From an uncultured bacterium (GTDB lineage: Bacteria > Cyanobacteriota > Vampirovibrionia > Gastranaerophilales > Gastranaerophilaceae), in assembly GCA_946636615.1 (NCBI GenBank), contig CAMPBE010000009.1, positions 1 to 37,178 on the forward strand: a stretch of DNA of 37,178 bases, written 5' to 3'. The position numbers and the translations under genes were made by a program. Under the pieces are notes generated by a model that saw nothing but the letters and a program-made list of their open reading frames with translations, did not search any database and was not told where the DNA came from. Positions 1 through 8,992 of the stretch are shown piece after piece. The stretch's first letter is position 1, and every line of letters starts with the position of its first letter.

Positions 1-2198
1 ATACGAACAATACCACGTTCATCCAAGTGCCTCAATGCATCTTCTGAAACATTTGGAATTTCACGTGTAATTTCTTCAGGTCCGAGTTTTGTTTGACGAG
101 CATCTATTTCTAATTTTTCAATATGAACTGAAGTGAAGATATCATCGTGTACACATCTTTCTGATAACAAAATCGCATCTTCGTAGTTATAACCTTCCCA
201 AGGCATATATGCAACGATTACGTTTTTACCTAATGAAAGTTCTCCGCAATTTGTAGATGCACCGTCTGCGATAACATCACCAACATGAACTTTATCACCT
301 TCATGAACTAAAGGCTTTTGGTTAATACATGTATCTTGGTTACTTCTTACATATTTCATTAAAGTATATACATGCGGTTTGTTTTGTTTGTCACGAATAA
401 TAATTTCTTCACCGACAACTCTTTCAACTGTACCGTCAACATCAGACACAATAACCATACCAGAGTCTTTTGCAACACGTTTTTCCATACCTGTTCCGAC
501 TACCGGTCTTTGAGTAATCAAAAGAGGTACACTCTGACGTTGCATGTTAGAACCCATCAATGCACGGTTAGCATCATCGTGTTCAATAAACGGAATCAAT
601 GATGTCGCAACAGAGATGATCTGAATTGGTGACACACCAACATAGTCAACTTTGCTTGATTCACTCATTGTAAATTCTGATCTGTAACGAATAGGAACAA
701 ATTCATCTTTGAAAGAACCGTCTTTGTTCAATTTTACATCAGCAGGAGCGCATCTGAATTCTTCGTCTTCGTCTGCTGTCATATATACAACTTCATCAGA
801 AACCTTACCGTCTTTAACAACGAAGAACGGAGCTTCAATAAAGCCGTAATCATTAACTTTTGCGTGAGTTGCCAAAGACCCGATCAAACCTGCGTTCGGA
901 CCTTCAGGTGTTTCAATAGGACAAATACGTCCATAGTGAGAAGGATGAATATCACGAACAGCAAAACCGGCACGTTCTCTCATCAAACCACCCGGTCCTA
1001 ATGCTGAAATACGTCTTTTGTGAGTCAATTCTGCTAACGGATTGATTTGGTCCATAAACTGTGATAACTGAGAAGAACCAAAGAATTCTTTTAAAGATGC
1101 AACCAATGGTTTTGTATTTAAAAGATTCAATGGAGTCAATGTTTCAGAATCTTGCAAAGTCATTCTTTCTTTAACGATTCTTTCAATTCTTGAAAGACCA
1201 ACTCTGAATTGATTCTGCAACAATTCACCAACTGATCTGATTCTTCTGTTACCCAAGTGGTCAATATCATCAACAGTACCTTCATCGTATGTCAGATTGA
1301 TTAAATATTCAATTGAAGCTACAATATCCTGAACTGTCAATGTTCTTTGATTCTTAGGAATATTCAAGTTTAATTTTTTATTTAATTTATAACGACCAAC
1401 ACGACCTATATCGTATTTCTTTTCATCAAAGAAACGAGCTTCCAAAATAGAACGTCCGCCTGCAGCTGAAGCAGGATCACCCGGTCTTAATTTTTTATAA
1501 ACTTCAATCAATGCATCATCAGTTGTTTCTGCTGTATCTTTATCCAAAGTCTTTTTCAAAAATTCAAAATGAGTGAATAAAGATTCCATTTCACCAACTG
1601 TAATACCCATAGCTTTTAACAATGTTGTAGCTAAGATTTTTCTGTTTTTATCAATTTTTACATAGATAACATCATTTGAATCTGTTTCTATTTTCAACCA
1701 AGCTCCACGGTTAGGAATCATGGTTGCATTGTATAAACGTTTACCTGCAGGAGAAATTTCACGTTTAAAATATACACCAGGAGAACGTACGATTTGAGAA
1801 ACGATTACACGTTCTGCACCATTTACAATGAATGTACCTTTGTCAGTCATTGTCGGAATATCACCGATGTAAACTTCTTGTTCTTTAATTTCACCCGAAT
1901 CACGGTTAACTAATCTTACCATTACACGCAATTGTTTTGCATAAGTTGCGTCATGGATTCTTGCTTCTTCAATAGTATACTTTGCATTGTCAAAAGTATA
2001 ATTTGGTAAGAAGTGAAGCTCTAATCTGCCTGTATAGTCTTTAATAGGAGAGAATGAAAGTAATTCTTCCTTCAAACCTTCTTTCAAAAACCATTCAAAC
2101 GATTTTTTCTGCACTTCAATAAGGTCCGGTAAATCATCCAAACGAGTATGAGGAATACCCATTGGTGTTACTCTTTCTGCGTATTTTGTGTTAGACAT
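1..2198 (-). CDS. rpoB: DNA-directed RNA polymerase subunit beta (partial, C-terminus outside window)
   Basis: This is the beta subunit of RNA polymerase, which forms part of the catalytic cleft and the rifampicin pocket. About 732 N-terminal residues are present and the frame runs off the left edge. It starts [20 protein letters not shown] at an ATG preceded by GAGGTG. The rifampicin region reads [20 protein letters not shown] then [12 protein letters not shown], so the residues equivalent to E. coli D516, H526 and S531 are wild type. At the usual NN pair, the first position (E. coli N518) is Ile. The following sequence [18 protein letters not shown] and then [11 protein letters not shown] closely resembles cyanobacterial RpoB. 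The gene is not preceded by rplL. It has its own upstream region of about 420 nt, divergent from the NFACT gene, as in cyanobacteria where rpoB-rpoC1-rpoC2 is separate from the ribosomal protein cluster. Identification is certain. Confidence 0.98.
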   Translation of the reverse strand, partial: MSNTKYAERVTPMGIPHTRLDDLPDLIEVQKKSFEWFLKEGLKEELLSFSPIKDYTGRLELHFLPNYTFDNAKYTIEEARIHDATYAKQLRVMVRLVNRDSGEIKEQEVYIGDIPTMTDKGTFIVNGAERVIVSQIVRSPGVYFKREISPAGKRLYNATMIPNRGAWLKIETDSNDVIYVKIDKNRKILATTLLKAMGITVGEMESLFTHFEFLKKTLDKDTAETTDDALIEVYKKLRPGDPASAAGGRSILEARFFDEKKYDIGRVGRYKLNKKLNLNIPKNQRTLTVQDIVASIEYLINLTYDEGTVDDIDHLGNRRIRSVGELLQNQFRVGLSRIERIVKERMTLQDSETLTPLNLLNTKPLVASLKEFFGSSQLSQFMDQINPLAELTHKRRISALGPGGLMRERAGFAVRDIHPSHYGRICPIETPEGPNAGLIGSLATHAKVNDYGFIEAPFFVVKDGKVSDEVVYMTADEDEEFRCAPADVKLNKDGSFKDEFVPIRYRSEFTMSESSKVDYVGVSPIQIISVATSLIPFIEHDDANRALMGSNMQRQSVPLLITQRPVVGTGMEKRVAKDSGMVIVSDVDGTVERVVGEEIIIRDKQNKPHVYTLMKYVRSNQDTCINQKPLVHEGDKVHVGDVIADGASTNCGELSLGKNVIVAYMPWEGYNYEDAILLSERCVHDDIFTSVHIEKLEIDARQTKLGPEEITREIPNVSEDALRHLDERGIVR

Positions 2199-2620
2199 TA
2201 ATTCACCTCATTTATGTCGTGTAAGTACCAAAAATTGTTATTTCTTCTCAAAACCACCCTGAAAGCTTGATTATTATTCATTTTTAAGGGGTTTATATGA
2301 ATTATTTACAATTAAAAAATCTAACTTAAGGCTGTAAACCTTTCATTTTACTGAGTTTCAGTTAAATGAACATACATGCTATTTTAAATTTAGACATAGT
2401 ACACCTAACTTAATTTAACATGTTATTTAATCATAGTACATCAAATTTTTACGTCAAGAAAATCTCGAAATTTTTGTAAATATTTTTGTAACATTTTGTA
2501 AAATTTTAATTTAAAACTAATGAAAAGTTTTGCGACACTAGGCATTTAATGTCAAGCGTAACCAAAATTTTATTCTCTTATTTTAATATAATTTATACAT
2601 TTTTATTATAAAATTATTAT
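2199..2620. promoter_or_regulatory. Divergent rpoB / NFACT intergenic region with rpoB promoter
   Basis: This 422-nt stretch contains no gene. On the minus strand a good sigma-70-type promoter reads TTGACG (2457-2452), 16-bp spacer, TATGAT (2435-2430). Transcription would start near 2423 and give an rpoB leader of about 225 nt. The 9-mer CATAGTACA occurs twice (2395-2403 and 2432-2440). The second copy overlaps the -10 box just described, so the first may mark a weaker downstream promoter or a binding site. On the plus strand a TAAAAT box at 2609-2614 lies six bases before the NFACT start codon. I saw only a short hairpin (ACTGA/TCAGT) in the leader and no recognisable riboswitch. Confidence 0.55.
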
Positions 2621-4033
2621 ATGATTTCTTTCGATAGCTTAACTTTAAAAATATGGCTTGAACAAAATGAAAACTTTCTTATTGGTGCAAGAATACAAAA
2701 AATACAGCAACCAACAAGAAAAGATTTAATTCTTTATTTAAGAAAGAACAGCGAAACAAGAAAACTATATTTAAATATTAATCCACAGTATTATCACGTT
2801 TGTTTTATGAGCAAAACAAACGAAAATAAAAGGCTTATTGAAATTCCGCAAAAACCTCCAATGTTTTGCATGCTTCTCAGAAAATATATTGAAAACGCAG
2901 TTATATCAAAAGTTTCACAGCCAGCTTATGAAAGAATTTTAGAAATTTATATAGAAACATTTAATGAACTTGCCGAAAAAATTTATCTTTGCCTAGCTAT
3001 AGAATTAATGGGAAAACATTCTAATATTGTTTTATATAACTATGATACAAATATAATTTTGGGTTGTGCACACAATGTAGGTTCAGATAAAAGTCGAGAA
3101 AGAGAGTTAGCTGGGACATTACCTTATATCTATCCACCAAATCCTCCCAAAAATTGGTATACTACAGAGAATACTTTTTCCAATGACACTTCTGGTAATA
3201 TAAATAATGTTATTGATGAGTATTATGCCAAAATTATTAATGAAGATAAATTAAAAAATCTCAAATCAACATATATACAAAATCTGAACAAAAGACTTAA
3301 CAAGAACATAAATTCTTTAAACAAAATGTCATACAAACTTGAAAAAGAATATGATTTTGATAAATACCGTCTTAAAGGCGATTTAATAATGGCAAATTTG
3401 TACAACAAAATAGATTTTTCAAGCAACATCAAAGTATTTGATTACGAAAGTAATAAAGATATTATTATTGAATTGGATAAAACAAAGACTTTAAAAGAAA
3501 ACGCTAATATGTATTATAGGCAATACAACAAAGGCAAAAATTCCGTAAAAAAGCTTTCTGAATTGATTGAAAATTTAAAAAACGAAATCAGTTATGCAGA
3601 ACATATGATATATTTTGTAGAATCTGCAACAAACATAAATGAATTAAAAGATATAAGTTCTGAAATTGAACCGGAAAAGCACAAAAAAACAGAAAAGCCT
3701 TCAATATTTCCGGAAGAAATTATCCTTAATAATTGCAAAATATATGTGGGCAAAAACAACAGACAAAACGACTACATAGTATCAAAGCTTTCTGATGATG
3801 AAGATTTATGGTTTCACACAAAGGATTGTGCGGGTTCTCATGTACTTTTAAAATGCGATAACCCTTCAGATGAAATAATACTAAAATGTGCTGAACTTGC
3901 AAAGCAATATTCAAAAGCATCCGGCTCATCAAAGGTAGGAGTAATATATACAAAAAGAAAACATTTAAAGAAACCCCCAAAAGCTAATTTAGGATATGTA
4001 ACATACAAAAATGAAAAAGAAATAATTATATAG
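2621..4033 (+). CDS. rqcH: NFACT-family ribosome quality control protein (RqcH / Rqc2 / FbpA homologue)
   Basis: Family members bind the 50S subunit carrying a stalled peptidyl-tRNA and recruit tRNA-Ala to add C-terminal alanine tails, marking the nascent chain for degradation. The protein has 470 residues, against about 570 in Bacillus. Seen in order: NFACT-N domain (about 1-200) with ELMGKHSNIVLYN at 129-141; a Lys/Glu-rich coiled-coil middle (about 205-350); and a C-terminal NFACT-R domain with DLWFHTKDCAGSHV at 395-408. The functional Asp-Arg pair of Bacillus/Staphylococcus RqcH appears here as Glu104-Arg105. The C-terminal NFACT-C domain is absent. No Shine-Dalgarno precedes the ATG, and a -10-like box sits 6 nt upstream. 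The Y-family polymerase gene follows after 3 nt, so the two are very probably co-transcribed. ClpXP, the protease expected to act on tailed chains, is encoded later in this window. Confidence 0.9.
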   Translation: MISFDSLTLKIWLEQNENFLIGARIQKIQQPTRKDLILYLRKNSETRKLYLNINPQYYHVCFMSKTNENKRLIEIPQKPPMFCMLLRKYIENAVISKVSQPAYERILEIYIETFNELAEKIYLCLAIELMGKHSNIVLYNYDTNIILGCAHNVGSDKSRERELAGTLPYIYPPNPPKNWYTTENTFSNDTSGNINNVIDEYYAKIINEDKLKNLKSTYIQNLNKRLNKNINSLNKMSYKLEKEYDFDKYRLKGDLIMANLYNKIDFSSNIKVFDYESNKDIIIELDKTKTLKENANMYYRQYNKGKNSVKKLSELIENLKNEISYAEHMIYFVESATNINELKDISSEIEPEKHKKTEKPSIFPEEIILNNCKIYVGKNNRQNDYIVSKLSDDEDLWFHTKDCAGSHVLLKCDNPSDEIILKCAELAKQYSKASGSSKVGVIYTKRKHLKKPPKANLGYVTYKNEKEIII

Positions 4034-4036
4034 GTT

Positions 4037-5266
4037 ATGAAAGAAAATTTTGACGAAAATAAAAATTCGAACGACAATATTACTATGGCAAAAAAACATG
4101 TTATAGCACTTGTTGATTGTGATTCTTTTTTTGTGTCCTGTGAACAATCAGTGAATCCAGAATTAAAAGGAAAACCTGTTTGCGTAATGTCAGGCAGGGG
4201 ACAATGTGTAATATCCCGTTCAAGAGAAGCAAAAAAACTTGGCGTAAAAATGGGTATGCCATACTTTCAAATCGAGGGCGAACTAAAAAAAGCTATATAT
4301 ATCAATGCAAACCATGAATTATATTCCGAGATTTCTAAAAATGTAATGGGTGTTTTAAAAACCTTCAGTCCAAATGTTGAAATATATTCTGTAGATGAAG
4401 CTTTTATAGATTTAACAGGACTTGAAAGACTTTATAAAAGAAATTATTTGGAAATTGCACAAATGATACGCGAAAAAATCCTTCAAGAAACAGATATTCC
4501 GGTGTCAATAGGTGTAAGTTCCTCCAAATCATTAGCAAAATTAGCTTCTGATAAAGCCAAAACCTTGGGGGAGAAAGTATTTCTTGTAGGTGCCAGAAAA
4601 ATTGAACCTTTACTTAAAGAGACCAGCATTGACGAAATTTGGGGAATTGGCAGGAATCTTTCTCAATTACTTAGAAAAAACGGAATTTTAACAGCATATG
4701 AACTTGTAAGTCAAAACGATCTCTGGCTTGATAAACAAATAGGAATCAGGGGCTTGGAAATGAAACATGAATTATTGGGAGAAATGGTTTCGCCTGTTTC
4801 TAATGAAATAAAACTTCCAAAATCAATTCAAAAAACAAGCGCTCTTGCAAAATTTTCATCCGACAAAAATTATTTAAAAAATTCTCTTAATTACCATATC
4901 CACAGAGCCTGCATGCGATTAAGAAGAATTGACGCAAAATGCAAATCTGTAAGTATATTTTTAAGGACAAAAGATTTTAAAGTTTATTGTGAAAAAAAAT
5001 TATTAAATATTCCGACAGATTTTGAAATGGAAATCTCCGATATTATTTTTGAAATGCTCGACAAAATCTATAATCCTAATATTTTATATCGCAGCACAGG
5101 TGTGATACTTGAAAATTTTGAATTAAACAGTAATGCACAAATGTCACTATTTACAGACATATCAAAGGATACAAAAAAATCAAAATTAACTAAATGTTTT
5201 GACAAACTTGAAGAAAAGTTTGGCAAAGATATTATTCAAACAGGTTTTATTAAAAAGGACGTATAA
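4037..5266 (+). CDS. Y-family translesion DNA polymerase (UmuC/DinB-like)
   Basis: This is an error-prone polymerase that copies past DNA lesions. The palm carries the metal ligands in LVDCDSFF (Asp27) and YSVDEAFIDLTG (Asp120, Glu121). The sequence GIGRN near residue 210 fits the helix-hairpin-helix thumb. A beta-clamp-binding motif, QMSLF, lies at 368-372 and is followed by a UmuC/UvrX-like tail. The NANHELYSEIS segment and the tail are closer to UmuC-type than to E. coli DinB, but no umuD lies nearby, so I do not assign a symbol. The length of 409 residues is normal. The ATG at 4037 lies 3 nt after the NFACT stop. Met17 (4085) is a possible alternative start because the first 16 residues are Asn/Asp-rich and lie outside the catalytic fold. 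No LexA-type box was recognised upstream. Confidence 0.92.
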   Translation: MKENFDENKNSNDNITMAKKHVIALVDCDSFFVSCEQSVNPELKGKPVCVMSGRGQCVISRSREAKKLGVKMGMPYFQIEGELKKAIYINANHELYSEISKNVMGVLKTFSPNVEIYSVDEAFIDLTGLERLYKRNYLEIAQMIREKILQETDIPVSIGVSSSKSLAKLASDKAKTLGEKVFLVGARKIEPLLKETSIDEIWGIGRNLSQLLRKNGILTAYELVSQNDLWLDKQIGIRGLEMKHELLGEMVSPVSNEIKLPKSIQKTSALAKFSSDKNYLKNSLNYHIHRACMRLRRIDAKCKSVSIFLRTKDFKVYCEKKLLNIPTDFEMEISDIIFEMLDKIYNPNILYRSTGVILENFELNSNAQMSLFTDISKDTKKSKLTKCFDKLEEKFGKDIIQTGFIKKDV

Positions 5267-5303
5267 AAAAAGAGACCCAATAGTATCAATTGAGCCTCTT
5301 TTT
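5266..5303. terminator. Bidirectional terminator between Y-family polymerase and SLH gene
   Basis: An imperfect hairpin pairs AAAAAGAG with CTCTTTTT and, further in, CAAT with ATTG around a 7-nt loop. A-runs and T-runs flank it, so it can end transcription from both convergent genes. Confidence 0.75.
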
Positions 5304-5316
5304 CAATTTAACAATT

Positions 5317-6462
5317 TTAGTCTAAGACCCAGCCGTTTGTCAAATCAACTTTTACAGGTTTCAACAATTTTAAATAAATAGTATCTTCAGGTTTAACCTC
5401 TAATTTTTCACCCTTTAAAGTTGCTCTTACAAATTTCATAAACCAATTTCTGTGTTTTGTAATTTCAGAGATTCCACTAAAAGCTGTAGTTTGATCATTT
5501 GTAGTTGTAATAATTGAGTTGTCATATACAAGAACACCGTTACGAACGAACCATCTTCCCTTTCTCACATCGAGCAATTGACCTTTAAGAGTAGCTCCTT
5601 TTCTCACTAAAATATATTTTTCAGGAGTTACATAGTTTTCAGGTGCAACTGCAGTATATATTTCACCCGGAGCTGATGTTTGAGTGCTTGCGTATTTAGT
5701 AATTAAAACAGGGACTATTGTACCTGCAGGAATCGTACCTATACTACCTTGAACATAAGCTTCTTTAACAACAAAACCTTCGCCTGTTTTCTTTCGCATA
5801 GCTTCAGCAAGTTTTGCATTCGGATTTAGTTTTGCCTGTTCCATCATTTGAAACAATATAGCAGCAACTTCAGCTCTTGTTGCCGGTCTGTCAGCTTCCA
5901 CTCTCTTTGGAGATGCAGACGGAATAGTTACAAGCATATCCAAAATTGAAGCCTTACCTGCAGGAATTAAAAACCATTCCGGAATTTCATTTACATCAGC
6001 ATATTTAGCTGTCAAAACTTCTCTCGCTTTGAAAGCACTAATTTGTTCTGTTGTTAATGCATTTACTGCAACCGAAATTGATTCGCCACGAGATACGGAA
6101 TCCTCAGGTCTAAAAGGTTGACCTTCCGGAGGACAAGAGATCAAATCAAAAAACAATGCCTTTTGAATTGCATCATACGCCCAAAAAGACGGATCAATAT
6201 CAGTAAAATTAACAGGTTGGGCAACAGTTGTATGCTCCTGACCCAATGCTTTTATTGCCATAGAGGCAAATTCAGCTCTGGTAACATTTTCATCCGGCTT
6301 AAATGTACCGTCAGGATAACCTATAATAACACCTTGTTCTGTCAACAATTCAATTTCTTTTGCTGCCCAATGACTTTGGGAGACATCAGGATAAGCAAAA
6401 GCGGGAATTGAATAAAAAGTAACTAATAATAAAGTTACAAAAGCTTTAAATAAAAATTTCAT
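5317..6462 (-). CDS. S-layer homology (SLH) domain envelope protein
   Basis: This is a secreted 381-residue protein. The signal peptide is about 1-23, with cleavage after AFA. Three SLH repeats follow: about 24-75 (YPDVSQSHWAAKEIELL, GYPDGTFKPDENVTRAEFA), about 84-145 (FTDIDPSFWAYDAIQKA, FRPEDSVSRGESIS), and a weaker one at about 155-210 (YADVNEIPEWF, RPATRAEVAAIL). SLH domains in diderms usually hold proteins to pyruvylated peptidoglycan-linked polymer. The C-terminal 150 residues are beta-rich and include GTIPAGTIVPVLIT and LVRKGATLKGQLLDVRKG. That pattern resembles the VirB10/TrbI-like beta domain seen in many secreted proteins; this part is an inference. There is no OprB porin barrel, so it is not the major cyanobacterial SLH-porin. 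A Shine-Dalgarno AAGGAGAG precedes the ATG. Confidence 0.85.
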   Translation of the reverse strand: MKFLFKAFVTLLLVTFYSIPAFAYPDVSQSHWAAKEIELLTEQGVIIGYPDGTFKPDENVTRAEFASMAIKALGQEHTTVAQPVNFTDIDPSFWAYDAIQKALFFDLISCPPEGQPFRPEDSVSRGESISVAVNALTTEQISAFKAREVLTAKYADVNEIPEWFLIPAGKASILDMLVTIPSASPKRVEADRPATRAEVAAILFQMMEQAKLNPNAKLAEAMRKKTGEGFVVKEAYVQGSIGTIPAGTIVPVLITKYASTQTSAPGEIYTAVAPENYVTPEKYILVRKGATLKGQLLDVRKGRWFVRNGVLVYDNSIITTTNDQTTAFSGISEITKHRNWFMKFVRATLKGEKLEVKPEDTIYLKLLKPVKVDLTNGWVLD

Positions 6463-6497
6463 TAAATCTCTCCTTAAAAAACTCTACCCTCAACATC

Positions 6498-6526
6498 ATG
6501 CTACAGTTAAAAATCAATTACGGCAA
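6498..6526 (-). promoter_or_regulatory. Candidate promoter of the SLH gene
   Basis: On the minus strand TTGCCG (6526-6521) and TAGCAT (6503-6498) are separated by 17 bp, 36 nt upstream of the SLH start codon. The -10 box is a moderate match only. Confidence 0.4.
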
Positions 6527-6568
6527 GTTTTAATAAAGTTATGTAAATTAAGCAATTATACATATAAA

Positions 6569-7387
6569 TTATTCTATATCATCCTTTGATGCTTGTAAAA
6601 TTAGCTCCACTTTAGAAATTTGACGTCTTAATTTACTTAATTCACGTTCTAGCGTAGATCTATCTTTTATATTTTTTCTTTCACGCATTAACTTGCTTTT
6701 TTCTCCAATTTCACCAATAGCATTTACAATAACACCTACAATGACATTCATTACAATAAATGAAGAAATTAGAATAAAAGTTATAAAATAAATCCATCCG
6801 AAAGGATTTTTTGCGCATATAGGTCTTGCAATACCCGCCGCCCAATCATCCAATGTAACCATCTGGAACAATGTTGCCATTGTTTTTCCGATTGTTCCAA
6901 AATATTCGGGGTAGCTCTCCGCATATAAAGTAGTACCCATTATTGCAAAAATATAAAATATCAATAATAAAAGCAAACAAGCCCAAAAAACATTAGGAAT
7001 TGAATCTATTATTGCCTGCACAATAAGTCTTAGTTTTTGCATTCTCGTAACAAGCCTCAATGCTCTAAGAGCCCTCAAAACTCTAAAAGCTCGGAACGAA
7101 GAGAATACGCCTCCGGTTGGAACCCATGACATTGCAACCAAAATAAAATCAAAATTATTCCAACCGTCTTTAAAAAATTTTCCACCATATACATAAAGCT
7201 TTATAATCATCTCTATAGTAAATATGATTACACATGCAAAACAAGAATGAAGAAGAAATGTTCCAATATAATTACAAATTGAAGGATATGTTAAAAGACC
7301 AAGAGCAATTGCATTGTACACAATAACAGCCAAAATAAAATTATTTGTATACTTATGCTCAATAAAAAATTTCAACTTATCCTTCAA
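6569..7387 (-). CDS. Single-domain voltage-gated cation channel (NaChBac/Nav-like family)
   Basis: This is a six-transmembrane voltage-gated channel subunit that would assemble as a tetramer in the inner membrane. Counting from the start chosen here (272 residues), S1 lies near 17-40 and S4 carries five arginines at every third position (99, 102, 105, 108 and 111, within FRAFRVLRALRALRLV). The pore loop reads TLDDWA at 178-183. S6 follows (ITFILISSFIVMNVIVGVIV), then a charged neck and a heptad-like coiled coil (LERELSKLRRQI). NaChBac and NavAb have TLESW at the pore; Asp-Asp here matches the first two changes of the engineered calcium-selective CavAb. No ATG is available near the N-terminus. 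A TTG at 7387 has GGAGAG at good spacing. The longer frame from TTG 7414 begins 2 nt from the tRNA end and is less likely. It probably shares a transcript with the tRNA. Confidence 0.9.
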   Translation of the reverse strand: MKDKLKFFIEHKYTNNFILAVIVYNAIALGLLTYPSICNYIGTFLLHSCFACVIIFTIEMIIKLYVYGGKFFKDGWNNFDFILVAMSWVPTGGVFSSFRAFRVLRALRALRLVTRMQKLRLIVQAIIDSIPNVFWACLLLLLIFYIFAIMGTTLYAESYPEYFGTIGKTMATLFQMVTLDDWAAGIARPICAKNPFGWIYFITFILISSFIVMNVIVGVIVNAIGEIGEKSKLMRERKNIKDRSTLERELSKLRRQISKVELILQASKDDIE

Positions 7388-7415
7388 AATAAAACTCTCC
7401 AAATATAAAAACAAA

Positions 7416-7486
7416 TTCCCAGAGATGGATTCGAACCACCGTTGGATGATCCAGAGTCATCAGTCCTGCCGCTAGACGATCTGGGA
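7416..7486 (-). tRNA. tRNA-Gln (anticodon CTG)
   Basis: A 71-nt cloverleaf is visible on the minus strand. The acceptor stem is TCCCAGA/TCTGGGA. The D stem is GTC/GAC around TAGCGGCAG. The anticodon stem is GATGA/TCATC with loop CTCTGGA, giving anticodon CTG. The T arm is GGTGG-TTCGAAT-CCATC. The discriminator base is A and no CCA is encoded, so tRNA nucleotidyltransferase must add it. It lies between the M48 protease gene and the channel gene, on the same strand, and no terminator separates it from the channel gene. Confidence 0.95.
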
Positions 7487-7500
7487 ATATTTTCATAACA

Positions 7501-7530
7501 ATTATAATACTAAAAAAGATATTTTTGCAA
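7501..7530 (-). promoter_or_regulatory. Promoter of tRNA-Gln (and probably the channel gene)
   Basis: On the minus strand TTGCAA (7530-7525), an 18-bp spacer and a perfect TATAAT (7506-7501) lie directly upstream of the tRNA. The predicted start is about 8 nt before the mature 5' end. Confidence 0.65.
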
Positions 7531-7541
7531 CAATCAAATTA

Positions 7542-8855
7542 TTATAAATCAGAAATTTTATTAATTTGCTCCTTTACAAATGTATTTGAATTATCAAATG
7601 AACTTGCTTTTTTAATAGCTTCTTTAGATTTATTCAAATAAGATTTGTCATTTGTTAACTCAAACATATATTCGTTTGCATATGACAAATACAGATAAGG
7701 TACAAAATCATGAGCGATTTCTGTCAGCTTTTCAAAATATTTTATCGCATTTTTCATATCACCTTTTTTGTAGCTGACATATGCTAGTCTTGTTAACTTT
7801 TGCTCGATATTTTCAATCTGATAATGCTCATTTATTGAATTATCTCTGCTTATGACAATAGAAACATGATCAGACGATTTTTTACAAGGTAAAACATTGC
7901 TTTTATATATATTATATTTTCCTTCTTCCACCCACATAGGATTAGCATAATATATATTTTCCTGAGCACTTTTCATTCTGTCATTAGCCATAGGATGAGT
8001 ACGAGTAACCAGCGTATCCAAATCCTGCAGAGTTTTCATACAATCAATTGCATATAAAGCTTTTTCAGGATCGTAACCGGCTTTTATAATCAAACTCAGC
8101 CCTTCTGAATCTGCCATATATTCCATCATACGCATTTCTTTATAATATTTAACAGAATATGCGGCAGCAGCAGAAGTTACAGCTAACTTTGCAATAGCCT
8201 GAGCTGTGTCATTATTATTCATTCGGGTTTTTGCGCCTCTGTATAAACCGATCTTATTTCTGTCCAATTCTAACTGTCTTTGATGATGTCCCAAAAGGTT
8301 ATGCGCCATTTCATGCGCTATAACAAAAGCCAAAGCATCGTCACTTGTATAAAGAGAATCATACAAAGCTGTCTGAATAACTACCAAATTTGTATCCGTT
8401 GAATATGCGTTATAATCTTCAGCCGTTTTTCTTATAGCAAAACGCCAATTTGTATATTCTAAATTATTTGCTCTGATAATTCTTTCAGCTATTCTGTATA
8501 TTTTGTAAAAATCAACAATACGGGGTTCAATATTTACAACAATACCTTTGTCAACCTTTAATGCAGATTTAATGTCTTTTTCGTAAATCTTATTATCTGC
8601 AGCTAGCTTTTTTTCATAATTCTTTTCAGAAACTACATCAATATCGGATAATTTTATAAGTTCAGGATCTTTAATTCTGCTTATATTGATTTTTTGAGAA
8701 AATGATTGAGTATAATCACCTCGATTAAGACGTTTATCAACCGTATTGTATTTTGCATTTTTCTTTGCTTCTTTAAGCTGTCTGTCCACATAAGAAGAAG
8801 CATATGTGTTCATCGGGAGCAAAAACAAAAATAAAAGCACTAATATTTTTTTCAT
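7542..8855 (-). CDS. Secreted M48-family metalloprotease with C-terminal TPR-like region (BepA-like)
   Basis: This is a zinc endopeptidase of the M48 family, probably acting on envelope proteins in the periplasm. The signal peptide is about 1-19 (ending NTYA). The zinc site is HEMAHNLLGH at 181-190, with the third ligand in EYMADSEG (Glu245), followed by HPMANDRM, the conserved family sequence. After about residue 350 there are helical repeats resembling tetratricopeptide repeats (LAYVSYKKGDMKNAIKYFEK). This order, protease then TPR, is that of BepA/YfgC, which degrades misassembled outer-membrane proteins. The length of 437 is close to that family (about 490). A Shine-Dalgarno AGGAG precedes the ATG. 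There is no partner gene alongside; it is upstream of, and co-directional with, tRNA-Gln. Confidence 0.9.
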   Translation of the reverse strand: MKKILVLLFLFLLPMNTYASSYVDRQLKEAKKNAKYNTVDKRLNRGDYTQSFSQKINISRIKDPELIKLSDIDVVSEKNYEKKLAADNKIYEKDIKSALKVDKGIVVNIEPRIVDFYKIYRIAERIIRANNLEYTNWRFAIRKTAEDYNAYSTDTNLVVIQTALYDSLYTSDDALAFVIAHEMAHNLLGHHQRQLELDRNKIGLYRGAKTRMNNNDTAQAIAKLAVTSAAAAYSVKYYKEMRMMEYMADSEGLSLIIKAGYDPEKALYAIDCMKTLQDLDTLVTRTHPMANDRMKSAQENIYYANPMWVEEGKYNIYKSNVLPCKKSSDHVSIVISRDNSINEHYQIENIEQKLTRLAYVSYKKGDMKNAIKYFEKLTEIAHDFVPYLYLSYANEYMFELTNDKSYLNKSKEAIKKASSFDNSNTFVKEQINKISDL

Positions 8856-8992
8856 AATATCTCCTGTTTTTATAAATAATAAATTCTTTTTTTTATTTTA
8901 TCAAGCAAAGATTTCGAAAACTTAATAATTTATGTAATTTTTATTCTTTTGTTTTATAATTTTTATGATAAAAGGGATAGAGGTATAAATTT

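Noticed and set aside
372-602. 76-codon open frame on the plus strand
   Set aside because: It lies antisense within rpoB, has no family features, and rpoB is unmistakable in the opposite strand.
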